DNA of 64,000 nucleotides. It comes from Kaistia soli DSM 19436 (GTDB lineage Bacteria > Pseudomonadota > Alphaproteobacteria > Rhizobiales > Kaistiaceae). The notes beneath the pieces are model-generated. The model was given only the letters and a program-made list of their open reading frames with translations. It made no database searches and was not told the DNA's origin. The stretch is from NCBI RefSeq assembly GCF_900129325.1, contig NZ_FQUP01000001.1, forward strand, positions 1,116,001 through 1,180,000, in the 5' to 3' direction. Of the stretch, positions 9,862 through 18,184 are shown piece after piece (within the stretch, counting starts at the first letter, position 1; the number at the start of each line of letters is the position of its first letter). Made by a program: the position numbers and the translations under genes.

Positions 9862-10351
9862 CAGGAGGGTCCGGCGCCTTCTCCTTCTCTTCGAGGCCGA
9901 AGCGGCTCAGAATCCAGCGCTCGATCGGCTTCGCGACGATCAGGATCACGAAGACGAAGCCGAGCGCGACCAGCACCAGCGGCCAGCGCGCGAGACCGCA
10001 GGCAATGCCGAGCGCGGCGGCCATCCAGACCGTCGCCGCTGTCGTGACCCCATGCACAATCTCCTCGTGCCGGCCATGGCGCAGAATGGCGCCGGCGCCG
10101 ATGAAGCCGATGCCGGCCAGAACGCCCTGGATGGCGCCCTGAAGCACACGGCTCTCGGCATCGGCATGGCCGCCGAAGTCAGGATGGGTCGCCGCGGCCA
10201 TCGTCACCAAAGCGGCGCCGAGCGCCACGAGCCCCAACGTTCGCATGCCAGCCGTCTTGGCCTTGGCGTCGCGGTTGATGCCGATCAGGAGCCCGCAAAG
10301 ACTGGCAAGACCCAGGCGAATGATGGCGTCGATAAGCTCGGGCGAGGTCAA
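9833..10351 (-). CDS. MgtC/SapB family membrane protein
   Basis: A 172-residue inner-membrane protein with four hydrophobic helices. It carries the MgtC signature region LCGLLIGINRDAKAKTAGMRTLGLVALGAAL and a later GIGFIGAGAIL. Family members modulate Mg transport or F-type ATPase, or act during nutrient stress; the role here is not shown. The frame is open upstream to 10486, but those 45 residues are charged and low in similarity. I placed the start at the TTG at 10351 (LTSPELIDAIIRL), where family homology begins. The C-terminus overlaps the DUF1345 gene tail to tail. Confidence 0.85.
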   Translation of the reverse strand: MTSPELIDAIIRLGLASLCGLLIGINRDAKAKTAGMRTLGLVALGAALVTMAAATHPDFGGHADAESRVLQGAIQGVLAGIGFIGAGAILRHGRHEEIVHGVTTAATVWMAAALGIACGLARWPLVLVALGFVFVILIVAKPIERWILSRFGLEEKEKAPDPPATGSGSPLH

Positions 10352-10509
10352 TGGATCGCGGCTTCCCTGATGCGTGCAGGCGATTGTGCCGCCAAAGCGT
10401 TCACAAGGCCATGGCCGAGCATTGGACCGGCACGAACGACGATTCCACTGCGCGTTGATCCGGTCTAGCCTTCGCCGCGCCAACAAGCATGCACGGGAGG
10501 AAAGACGAC

Positions 10510-11535
10510 ATGACTGAACCGGTGATCCTGGTCGATCCGCTGCCGCGGACGCTCGATCTCATCATGGAACCGGATGTGCGGGCGCGGCTGGAGCGGCTCG
10601 GGCGGCTCGTCATCTCCGAGGACAAGCCGATGGACGCGGCGACCATCGATGCCCTGTTGCCCGAGACGGTGCTGATCTTCGGCCAGACGGACATGCCGCG
10701 CGAGCGGCTCGACCGCGCGCCGAAGCTGAAGGCGATCATCAATGTCGAAAGCAATTTCCTGCCGAATGTCGACTATGAGGCGTGCCAGCAGCGGGGCATC
10801 GCGGTCATCACCCCCGGCTCGGCCTTTGCCTCGCCGGTGGCCGAAGCTGCGCTCGGCCTCGCGCTCGACCTCGCCCGCGGCATCACGGCCGCCGACCGCG
10901 CCTTTCGTGCCGGCAAGGAGGAATATGGCCTTGCGGGCAACCGCGACACGTTCCGCTTCGCCGGCGCGCCGGTCGGGCTCATCGGCTTCGGCGATCTCGG
11001 ACGCACGCTGCGCGACCTGATCCGTCCGTTCCGCAATCCGGTCAAGGTCTATGACCCCTGGCTGCCGGCCGAGATCATCGAGCGCAGCGATTGCATGGCG
11101 GCGAGCCTCGACGAGGTGCTCGCGACATCGAAGGTGATCTTCGTCTTCGCCAGCGTCACCAGCGAGAACCAGCACTTCATCGGCGCGGCGGAATTCGCCC
11201 GCATGCAGAAGGGAACCGCCTTCCTGCTGATGAGCCGCGCGGCGGTCGTCGACTTCCCGGCGATGCTGGAGGCGATCGAGAGCGGTCACATCACCGCCGC
11301 CGTCGACGTCTTCCCCGAGGAGCCCGTGGCGCCCGACGATCCGGTGCGGCAGATCGAGGGCATGATCCTCTCGGCGCATCGCACCGGCGGCACGGTCGAC
11401 GCCCTTTATGCGATCGGCCGCATGGCTGTTGCCGATGCCGAACTCATCCTGCGCGGCCTGCCACCTCAGCTTTGCCGGCGCGCCGACCCGGCGATCGCCA
11501 GCCGGCTTCGGTCGAAGCCCGTGAGCGTCACCTGA
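10510..11535 (+). CDS. D-isomer-specific 2-hydroxyacid dehydrogenase family protein
   Basis: A 341-residue cytoplasmic NAD(P)-dependent dehydrogenase. The nucleotide-binding glycine motif reads GFGDLGRTL. Catalytic candidates are Arg in LLMSRAAVVD, Glu in DVFPEEP, and His in LSAHRTGGT, all in the family order. The ATG at 10510 has GGAGGAAA upstream at proper spacing, so I preferred it over the ATG at 10489. The substrate cannot be told from sequence. It stands alone between the divergent MgtC-like gene and the convergent GH127 operon. Phosphoglycerate-dehydrogenase-like relatives often act in sugar-acid catabolism, which would suit the neighbouring sugar locus. Confidence 0.87.
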   Translation: MTEPVILVDPLPRTLDLIMEPDVRARLERLGRLVISEDKPMDAATIDALLPETVLIFGQTDMPRERLDRAPKLKAIINVESNFLPNVDYEACQQRGIAVITPGSAFASPVAEAALGLALDLARGITAADRAFRAGKEEYGLAGNRDTFRFAGAPVGLIGFGDLGRTLRDLIRPFRNPVKVYDPWLPAEIIERSDCMAASLDEVLATSKVIFVFASVTSENQHFIGAAEFARMQKGTAFLLMSRAAVVDFPAMLEAIESGHITAAVDVFPEEPVAPDDPVRQIEGMILSAHRTGGTVDALYAIGRMAVADAELILRGLPPQLCRRADPAIASRLRSKPVSVT

Positions 11536-11541
11536 AAAAGG

Positions 11542-11573
11542 GCCGCACCGGACCCGTGCGGGTCCGGTGCGGC
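11542..11573 (-). terminator. Intrinsic terminator of the GH127/ABC operon
   Basis: A perfect 14-base-pair GC-rich stem (GCCGCACCGGACCC and its complement) with a 4-base loop. On the minus strand it is followed after two C by five T, and it lies 50 bases beyond the GH127 stop. It also sits 6 bases after the plus-strand dehydrogenase stop, and may stall that transcript as well although no T-run exists on that side. Confidence 0.8.
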
Positions 11574-11622
11574 TCAGATCGTCCGGGGGAGGAGAACCGG
11601 ACGGGTATCGATCGACAGCGGC

Positions 11623-13602
11623 CTAGCCGCCGCGCAGCCAGACGAGCATTTCGCCCGGCTCGCGATTGTCCCAGGCGTAATAGGGCACCGCTTTGATCGG
11701 GACCGGCTCGCTCTTCGGCGGTTCGGTGCGATAGAGTGTGCCGCTCCAGCCTGCGACGCTGTCATCCTTGGCCTCGGCCGTCAGCGTGACGACGCCACCG
11801 AGCAGGTCCGGCTCGAAGCGCGCTTCGAACGGTGTATCGCCCGGCACCTTGATGCGGTTGAGCGCCACCGTGTTGTCGATGCCCTCGAGGCAATAGACGA
11901 GCGGCCCGCGCTTCAGCGTGATGCGGCCAGCATCAGGACGCACTTCCGGATGGGCGTAGAGACGCTCGACGGCGAGTTCGAGATCAAGCGAAACCGTGTC
12001 GCCGGCCTTCCATTCGCGATCGATGCGCGCATAGCCGTCGGCGGTGACGGCGGCCAGATCGATCGCCTCGCCATTGACCGAAAGGCTCGCCTTGCGGCAC
12101 CAGCCGGGAATGCGCAGGCTGAGGACGAAGCGCGTCGGCTTGTCCAGATCGACCGTGATGCCCACCGCGCCATCCCAGGGATAGCGCGACTGCTGCTTCA
12201 GGCGCACCTCGGTCCCGCCGATATCGAGTCGTGCATCGGCATCGCCATAGAGATGGACCGCGATCTCGCCATCGGCGACGCCATACATATAGCTGCCAAT
12301 CGACGCGACCATGCGGCCGACATTCGGCGGGCAGCACGGGCAGCGGTGCCACTTCCAGCGATTATGACCGCCACGGCTTTCGAGCGGGTTCTCATAGAAG
12401 AACAGCGAGCCATCGAGCGAGAGGCCGGAGATCGAACCGTTATAGAGCGCCAGCTCCATCACGTCGGCATAGCGGGTGTTCGGCCCCATGCCGAGCATGC
12501 GGTTGGCCCAGAAGGCGAGCGCGACCGCCGCGCAGGTCTCGGCATAGGCGGTCTCGTTCGGCAGGTCGTAGTCGCTCGTGAAGCCCTCGTTCTTGTCGGA
12601 CGGGCCGAGGCCTCCGGTCACATAGAGACTCTTCGAGTTCAAGTCGTCCCAAAGCCGGTCGAGCGCGACGCGGAGCGTGTCGTCGCCGAACTCGGTCGCG
12701 ATATCGGCCATGCCGGAATAGAGATACATCGCGCGGACGGCGTGGCCGACGACCTTGTCCTGCTCGCGCACCGGCTTGTGCGACTGGTTGTAGTCGTAGG
12801 TCTTGAAGTGGAAGTTCTTCGGATCCGATCCGCGGGCCCTTGCTTCCTCGTCGAAATAGTGCGGCTGCTGGCCGCGCTGGTCGATGAAGTACTTCGCCAG
12901 CTTCATGTAGCGGTCGTTGCCGGTGACGCGGGCGAGCTTGACCAGCGCCAGCTCGATCTCCTCATGGCCGCAATAGCCCTTCTTCTTCTCGGGCTCGGGA
13001 CCGAACATCGAGTCGATGTGATCGGCGTAGCGGCTCATGACGTCGAGCAGCTTGCGCTTGCCGGTCGCCTGGTAATAGGCAACGGCGCCCTCGATGAGGT
13101 GGCCGGCGCAATAAAGCTCATGGCAGTCGCGCAGGTTCGTCCAGCGAAGGCCCGGCTGCATGCGCTGATACCAGCTCGACAGATAGCCATCCGGCTGCTG
13201 CAGCTTCTCATACATGTCGATCACGGCGTCGATCTTCGCTTCGAGCGCCGGATTGGGCTTGCGGTAGAGCGAATAGGCCGCCGTCTCGATGGTCTTGCCG
13301 AGATCGGAATCCCAGAACATCTGCGTCGTGACAGTGCCCGAGGTGAAGAGCGGCTTGCCGTCGGCGGCCGCAGCTGGCGACATCGACATGAACGGAATGC
13401 GCAGCTCCGGGACCGGCCGGTCGGGATCAATCTGGTCGAGCATGCCGGCCTCGACGCAGCGCTCATAGAGGATGTCGGCGGTCTTGTCGGCGACAGCATC
13501 GACGCGGCTGCCCCAGAAGCCGTGCACATCGACCTGGGGAACGGACGGGGGACGGAAGCGCGCGCGCGGCACTTCGCGATCGGGGGCGGGCTGGGCACTC
13601 AT
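11623..13602 (-). CDS. GH127 family beta-L-arabinofuranosidase
   Basis: A 659-residue glycosidase of the HypBA1 type, with an (alpha/alpha)6 barrel and C-terminal beta domains. The metal and catalytic signature is intact: RCPCCPPNVGRM holds the Cys pair, of which the first is the nucleophile in HypBA1, and YAETCAA gives the Glu-x-Cys ligands. No signal peptide is visible, so it acts in the cytoplasm on imported oligosaccharides. The reading frame is open far upstream into the permease gene. I set the start at 13602 because GGAG lies six bases upstream and the protein aligns from there. It is the last gene of the LacI-controlled ABC operon. Family members release L-arabinofuranose from hydroxyproline-rich plant glycoproteins. 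Confidence 0.9.
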   Translation of the reverse strand: MSAQPAPDREVPRARFRPPSVPQVDVHGFWGSRVDAVADKTADILYERCVEAGMLDQIDPDRPVPELRIPFMSMSPAAAADGKPLFTSGTVTTQMFWDSDLGKTIETAAYSLYRKPNPALEAKIDAVIDMYEKLQQPDGYLSSWYQRMQPGLRWTNLRDCHELYCAGHLIEGAVAYYQATGKRKLLDVMSRYADHIDSMFGPEPEKKKGYCGHEEIELALVKLARVTGNDRYMKLAKYFIDQRGQQPHYFDEEARARGSDPKNFHFKTYDYNQSHKPVREQDKVVGHAVRAMYLYSGMADIATEFGDDTLRVALDRLWDDLNSKSLYVTGGLGPSDKNEGFTSDYDLPNETAYAETCAAVALAFWANRMLGMGPNTRYADVMELALYNGSISGLSLDGSLFFYENPLESRGGHNRWKWHRCPCCPPNVGRMVASIGSYMYGVADGEIAVHLYGDADARLDIGGTEVRLKQQSRYPWDGAVGITVDLDKPTRFVLSLRIPGWCRKASLSVNGEAIDLAAVTADGYARIDREWKAGDTVSLDLELAVERLYAHPEVRPDAGRITLKRGPLVYCLEGIDNTVALNRIKVPGDTPFEARFEPDLLGGVVTLTAEAKDDSVAGWSGTLYRTEPPKSEPVPIKAVPYYAWDNREPGEMLVWLRGG

Positions 13603-13637
13603 GAGGTTCTCCATAGATATCAGGGCAAGGTATGGCG

Positions 13638-14504
13638 CTATTTCACGGCGCCGGCCGTCAGGCCGCGGATGTAGAAGCGCTGCAGCAACAGGAAGAGGAT
13701 CAGGCAGGGGATCATCATCACGGTGACGCCCGCCTGGACGGCGCCCCAGTTGACCGCGCCGAAGCGGCCGGACTGCACGGCCGTCATCATGATCGGCAGG
13801 GTGAACTTGTCCTGGTCGGTCATCAGCACCAGCGCCGCGATGAACTCGTTCCAGGTGTTCAGGAAGGCAAACAGCGCCACCGTGACGATGCCCGGCCAGA
13901 CGAGCGGCAGCATGATCTTGGTCAAGAGCGCCACGCTGCGCGCGCCATCGATGCGAGCTGCTTCCTCGATCTCCTTCGGCACCGCGTCGAAGGCGTTGCG
14001 CATCATGAAGATCGAGAAGGGCAGCTGCAGCGTGACATAGACGAGGACCAGCCCCGACAGCGTGTTCTGCAGCTTGAACGTCGCCAGGAGCAGGAAGATC
14101 GGCGTCAGGATCGACTGGAACGGGATCATGATCGTCGAGAGGATCATGACGAAGAACAGGTTCTTCAACGGAAATCGGAAGCGCGAGAAACCGTAGCCAG
14201 CGAGAAGGCTGATCGCTGCGGTGAGCACGACGCTCGAGACCGAGACGAAGATGCTGTTCTGCGCCGAATGCCAGAGACCCGCGCCGAACGTGTCGAGGGC
14301 CGCATAGTTCTCGAACGAAACGCCGGTGGTCGGCCATGGCGGCAGCGGCGGCTGGCGTGCCTCCGGTGGCCGCTTCAGCGAGGACAGGAAGGTCCAGAAG
14401 ATCGGCGCGATGAAGATCGCGGAAAGGAACAGGCCGATTGAATGCTCGCTGATGAAGCGGCCGATCGAGCGATCGGGGGCGGTGTTGGTCGTGGTGGCCA
14501 TCAC
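13638..14504 (-). CDS. Carbohydrate ABC transporter permease (MalG-type)
   Basis: A 288-residue inner-membrane permease with six predicted membrane helices. The cytoplasmic EAA loop that contacts the ATPase reads EEAARIDGARSVALLTKIMLPLVWP. The first codon overlaps the stop of the upstream permease gene (ATGA-type), implying translational coupling. It pairs with the other permease and the binding protein in one importer, presumably for an arabinose- or galactose-containing oligosaccharide. No ATP-binding subunit is encoded nearby. Confidence 0.92.
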   Translation of the reverse strand: MMATTTNTAPDRSIGRFISEHSIGLFLSAIFIAPIFWTFLSSLKRPPEARQPPLPPWPTTGVSFENYAALDTFGAGLWHSAQNSIFVSVSSVVLTAAISLLAGYGFSRFRFPLKNLFFVMILSTIMIPFQSILTPIFLLLATFKLQNTLSGLVLVYVTLQLPFSIFMMRNAFDAVPKEIEEAARIDGARSVALLTKIMLPLVWPGIVTVALFAFLNTWNEFIAALVLMTDQDKFTLPIMMTAVQSGRFGAVNWGAVQAGVTVMMIPCLILFLLLQRFYIRGLTAGAVK

Positions 14505-15442
14505 GTGCCCTCCGGATTACGCAGCAGCCGTAACTGCACGAGGCTGATCACCACGAGGATCACCAGCAGCACGACCGACAGCGCGGCGCCATAGCCAAGC
14601 TTGAAGGACACGAAGGACTGGTTGAAGATCCAGTAGACCGCGGTGAGCGTCGAGTTGCGCGGGCCGCCGCGCAAGATGATGTAGAACTGGTCGAAGGCGA
14701 GGATCGAACCGGCAACGGAGAGGATCAGCGCCAGCGCCAGCGTCCGTCGCATCAGGGGCAGCGTGATGCTGGTAAAGCGCTGCCAGCCACTCGCGCCGTC
14801 GATCTTGGCGGCTTCCATGAGGTCGCCTGGGATCGACTGCAGGCCCGTCATCAGGATGATCATGGTGAAGCCGGCAACCTTCCAGACCACCATGACGATG
14901 ATCGACCAGAAGGCCGGATCGAAGGTCGCCAGCAGGTTGAACTTCTTCTCGGTCAGGCCGAGGCGGAAGGCGGCGGGGCTGAAGAGACCCGCATCGACGT
15001 TGAGCAGCCAGGCCCAGAGGAGGCTCGCCGAAGCGAAGCCGACGACGACCGGCATGAAGAAGGCGGTGCGATAGAGTCCGTTCAGCGGCCGCGGCTTCTC
15101 GACGAAGAGCGCCAGCGGGAAGGCGACGGCGAAGATCGCGATGGTGACGATCACCGTATAATAGAGCGTGAACTTCAGCGCGTTCCAGAAGCGCGTGTCC
15201 TTGGTGATCGCGACATAGTTGTCGAGCCCAATGAAGGTGTGCCCACCCATCAGCGGCCAGTTGTGCAGCGACATCCAGATCGTCATGACGAGCGGAATGA
15301 CGAAGAAGATGGCAACCAGAATGATCGCTGGCGCGATGTAGAGGAGGCCGATCCACTGACTGCGATCGACGCGCGGCCGGGCCTTGGCGGCGGCGGCCTG
15401 CGCGCCAGCATCCCTGTCGGATTTGGCCGAGATCGAGGACAT
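14501..15442 (-). CDS. Carbohydrate ABC transporter permease (MalF-type)
   Basis: A 313-residue permease with an N-terminal cytoplasmic tail and six membrane helices. The EAA loop is MEAAKIDGASGWQRFTSITLPLM. It lies between the binding-protein gene and the MalG-type permease, and overlaps the latter. The two permeases should form the membrane channel of a sugar importer of the CUT1 class. Confidence 0.92.
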   Translation of the reverse strand: MSSISAKSDRDAGAQAAAAKARPRVDRSQWIGLLYIAPAIILVAIFFVIPLVMTIWMSLHNWPLMGGHTFIGLDNYVAITKDTRFWNALKFTLYYTVIVTIAIFAVAFPLALFVEKPRPLNGLYRTAFFMPVVVGFASASLLWAWLLNVDAGLFSPAAFRLGLTEKKFNLLATFDPAFWSIIVMVVWKVAGFTMIILMTGLQSIPGDLMEAAKIDGASGWQRFTSITLPLMRRTLALALILSVAGSILAFDQFYIILRGGPRNSTLTAVYWIFNQSFVSFKLGYGAALSVVLLVILVVISLVQLRLLRNPEGT

Positions 15443-15549
15443 GTCGGTCTCCCTGGAGCGTGAGCCGCGTGATGGGAACGGGCGCCGGGCGCCCGCTCCC
15501 TTTCGACGTGAGGCTGAAGCCTGCGGCCGCTTACTTGGCCGCGGGTGCT

Positions 15550-16794
15550 TTACTTCGCCGCGCCGTCGATGATGCCCTGCATCGTGTCCTGCGCGTTGGT
15601 GATCGCGCCGTCGACGTCATCGCCGTAGAAGACTTCGCTGATCATCTGGGCCCAGGGACCATTGGCCGAATTGATGATGTCGTTGAACACCACCGAGTAG
15701 GGCGTCTGTCCCTTGGCCATCGCCTCGGCCGCAATCTGGTAGCGCGGATCGAGATCCTTCAGGGCTTCCTTGGCGATATCGCCACGCACCGGCAGGCTGC
15801 CGAGGCTGGCGAGCAGCGTCTGGCCTTCCAGCGAATAGGAGAAGTCGAGGAATTCCTGCAGCACCTTCACCTTGGGCGTGCCCTTGGTGACGACGAAATT
15901 GTCGCCGCCGGCGAAGGACGACCAGCCGCCATCCTTGCCAGGAAGGAAGGTGACGCCGTAGTCGATGTCCTTGTACTGCGTGTTGAGCGCGCCGATGGCG
16001 AAGGCACCGGACGGCGAGATGCCGATATTGCCGCCCGCAAAGGCCGCGAAGAAGTTAGCGCCGGTATCCGTCTGCGCGCCCTCGGGTACGAGACCCTTCT
16101 TGATCATGTCGCGATAGAAATCGATCGCCTCGCGCAGCTTCGGATCGTTCAGCGTCGCCTTCGAGCCATCATCCGACAGCACGCTGCCGCCTGAAGCCCA
16201 GACCAGCGGGGTGAAGGTGAAGATGTTGCAGCCGGGGCACGAGCCGGAGAAGTAGAAACCCTTCACGTCGCCGCCGAGCGCATTGACCTTCTCGGCATCG
16301 GCCTCGATTTCCGCCCAGGTGGTCGGGCCCTTGTCAGGATCGAGACCGGCCTTCTTGAACAGGTTCTTGTTCCAGATCAGTACCGACGAATCCGCCGAAT
16401 AGGGCAGACCATAGACGCGGTCCTTGTAGGTGCCCGTCTTCACATGCGCCGGCGAAAGCTCCTTGAAATAAGGCAGCGACTTGGCCCAGTCGGTGATGTC
16501 CTCGAGCTGGCCCGCGGCGGCGAAGGCCGGCGTATAGATGAGGTCGAGCGCGAGACCGTCAGGCGCGGTGCCGCCCGCGACCGCGGTCGCGTATTTCTGG
16601 ACCAACTCACCGGTTGGAATGATGTCGAGCTTGATCTGGTCCTCGTGGCTCTTGTTGAAGGCCTCGACGATCTTCGGCATGAAATTGGATCCGTCCGAGC
16701 GGACCCAGATATTCGCCGTCTCGGCGGCGCCCGCGAGCGCGGTCATCGACAGTAGCGCCGCAGTCGCGGCCACCAGGCTGGTAAAGCGTCTCAT
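15550..16794 (-). CDS. Extracellular solute-binding protein of a sugar ABC importer
   Basis: A 414-residue periplasmic protein. A signal peptide of about 23 residues ends ALAGA, and the mature protein has the fold-type-I sugar-binding layout (ANIWVRSDGSNFMPKIVEAFNKSH, VYGLPYSADSSVLIWNKNLFKKAGLD). I moved the start from the open frame at 16908 to the ATG at 16794, which has GGAGGAA upstream and begins the signal peptide. It is the first transport gene after the LacI repressor gene. The likely ligand is an L-arabinofuranosyl or galactosyl oligosaccharide, judged only from the two neighbouring glycosidases. Confidence 0.92.
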   Translation of the reverse strand: MRRFTSLVAATAALLSMTALAGAAETANIWVRSDGSNFMPKIVEAFNKSHEDQIKLDIIPTGELVQKYATAVAGGTAPDGLALDLIYTPAFAAAGQLEDITDWAKSLPYFKELSPAHVKTGTYKDRVYGLPYSADSSVLIWNKNLFKKAGLDPDKGPTTWAEIEADAEKVNALGGDVKGFYFSGSCPGCNIFTFTPLVWASGGSVLSDDGSKATLNDPKLREAIDFYRDMIKKGLVPEGAQTDTGANFFAAFAGGNIGISPSGAFAIGALNTQYKDIDYGVTFLPGKDGGWSSFAGGDNFVVTKGTPKVKVLQEFLDFSYSLEGQTLLASLGSLPVRGDIAKEALKDLDPRYQIAAEAMAKGQTPYSVVFNDIINSANGPWAQMISEVFYGDDVDGAITNAQDTMQGIIDGAAK

Positions 16795-16859
16795 GTTCCC
16801 GTTCCTCCCTCTATGATCGCCGCCCGCGGCTCCTCCGGCGGGCTGGCGCGGATGCCTGA

Positions 16860-17909
16860 TCAGCCGTCCAATGGACGGCCGCATGACTGCCGGACCACCA
16901 GGCGGCATGGCAGTTTTCGAATGCCCGGCTCGACGGGCTTGCCGTCGACGAGCGAAAGCAATGTCATCCCGGCCTCGCGACCGAGCGTGACGAGATTCAT
17001 ATCGACCGTCGTGAGCGGCGGCCGCGATTCAGCCGCGACGATCTCCCAATTGTCGAAGCCGACGACGCCGACCGAACCCGGCACATCGATGCCGCGCTCG
17101 CGCAGCGCGTCGATGACGCCACGCGCGATCTGGTCGTTGCCGCAGAAGATGGCGTCCGGTGCAGACCCGCCTTCGCCGAAGAGCTCGGCGACCGCATCGC
17201 GCCCCCAGCTCTCCGACCATCGCCCCATCAGCACCGGCCCGACCGGCAGCCCTGCCTCCGCCAGCACGGCACGATAGGCCTCGGCCCGGCGATGCACGAC
17301 GGTAAAGGTCGTCGGCCCCGTGACATGGGCGATGCGCCGGCGGCCGAGGCGGATGAAATGCTCCACGGCAAGACGCGCGCCGCCCTCGTCGTCGGAGACG
17401 AAGGCGATCGAATTGGGATCGGGCTCAGTGAAGGCATAAATGACGGGAACACCGAGTCGGGAAAGATCGACCGGCAGTTGACGATCGATCCGCTTACCGG
17501 TCGCGATGATGCCGTCGACGCGCTTCTCGAGCATGGCGTCGACATGTAGCTGACCGAGGCGCGGATCGTCCTCGACATTGCAGAGGAACACCGACACGCC
17601 GTTATCGACCAAGGCTTCCGAAATACCGGCCATAACCGGCAGGGAAAAACGCCCATAGGTGTCATTGGTCAGCATGCCGACCGTGAAGCTGCGCCGGCGC
17701 AGCAGGCTCTGCGCGAGTCCGTTCGGACGAAAGCCGAGTCGCCGTGCCGCTTCCTGAATGCGCGTCCGGGTCTCGGCCGTCATGCGGCCCTGGTCATTGA
17801 GGGCCTTCGAGGCCGTGGCAACGCTGACGCCGGCATCCTTCGCGACGTCGCGCAAGGTCACCGGCCGCCCGCGCGGCGCGACAACATCGCGTTCCATCCC
17901 GTCCGACAT
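16860..17909 (-). CDS. LacI family transcriptional repressor of the arabino-galactoside locus
   Basis: A 349-residue regulator. The N-terminal LacI helix-turn-helix is VTLRDVAKDAGVSVATASKALN, followed by the hinge helix RLGFRPNGLAQSL. A periplasmic-binding-like sugar-sensing domain makes up the rest (GVVGFDNWEIVAAESRPPLTTVDMN). The start at 17909 has AGGGAG upstream. It heads the minus-strand operon, and its promoter region contains two matching palindromes, so it very probably represses itself, the transporter and GH127, and the divergent GH42 gene. Sugar binding to the C-terminal domain would release repression. Confidence 0.92.
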   Translation of the reverse strand: MSDGMERDVVAPRGRPVTLRDVAKDAGVSVATASKALNDQGRMTAETRTRIQEAARRLGFRPNGLAQSLLRRRSFTVGMLTNDTYGRFSLPVMAGISEALVDNGVSVFLCNVEDDPRLGQLHVDAMLEKRVDGIIATGKRIDRQLPVDLSRLGVPVIYAFTEPDPNSIAFVSDDEGGARLAVEHFIRLGRRRIAHVTGPTTFTVVHRRAEAYRAVLAEAGLPVGPVLMGRWSESWGRDAVAELFGEGGSAPDAIFCGNDQIARGVIDALRERGIDVPGSVGVVGFDNWEIVAAESRPPLTTVDMNLVTLGREAGMTLLSLVDGKPVEPGIRKLPCRLVVRQSCGRPLDG

Positions 17910-17922
17910 GCACCACTCCCTG

Positions 17923-17956
17923 CAGCATGTTGAGAAAAGCTTTTCTCAGCATGCTG
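17923..17956. promoter_or_regulatory. LacI-type operator O1 (34-base palindrome)
   Basis: A near-perfect inverted repeat of 17 bases per arm with one mismatched pair, centred between 17939 and 17940. Its core is TGAGAAAAGCTTTTCTCA at 17931-17948. The central AAGCTT-type symmetry and position just upstream of the lacI-type gene mark it as an operator. It begins 14 bases before the repressor start codon. Confidence 0.85.
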
Positions 17957-17998
17957 TTAAAAAAGGCAGTCACCGGTCGGAGACCGCCCCGAAGAGCT

Positions 17999-18016
17999 TG
18001 AGAAACCCTTTTCTCA
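17999..18016. promoter_or_regulatory. LacI-type operator O2
   Basis: TGAGAAACCCTTTTCTCA repeats the TGAGAAA...TTTCTCA half-sites of the first operator. The centre-to-centre distance is 68 bases. It lies between the first operator and the GH42 start, so the pair can control both divergent transcripts, possibly by looping or side-by-side binding. Confidence 0.82.
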
Positions 18017-18184
18017 GCGCACGCTATTAGCAGTCGAACGATGAATCAAGGGGCGATGCGACCCGATCTGCACAGAGAGTGAGATTTGCCCCGGCGAAGC
18101 GCGAGGCGCTCTTTCCAGGCAGGGCAGAAGCGGTGCTATATGCAGGAAGGCGACCTCAAAACCTTTCAATCACGGAATCCTTCC

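Noticed and set aside
11950-13674. 574-codon plus-strand frame
   Set aside because: Antisense to the GH127 gene; the minus-strand frame carries the CxCC and Glu-x-Cys motifs.
13603-14337. 245-codon upstream extension of the GH127 frame
   Set aside because: It overlaps the coding region of the MalG-type permease in another frame and has no homology; the ribosome site at 13602 decides the start.
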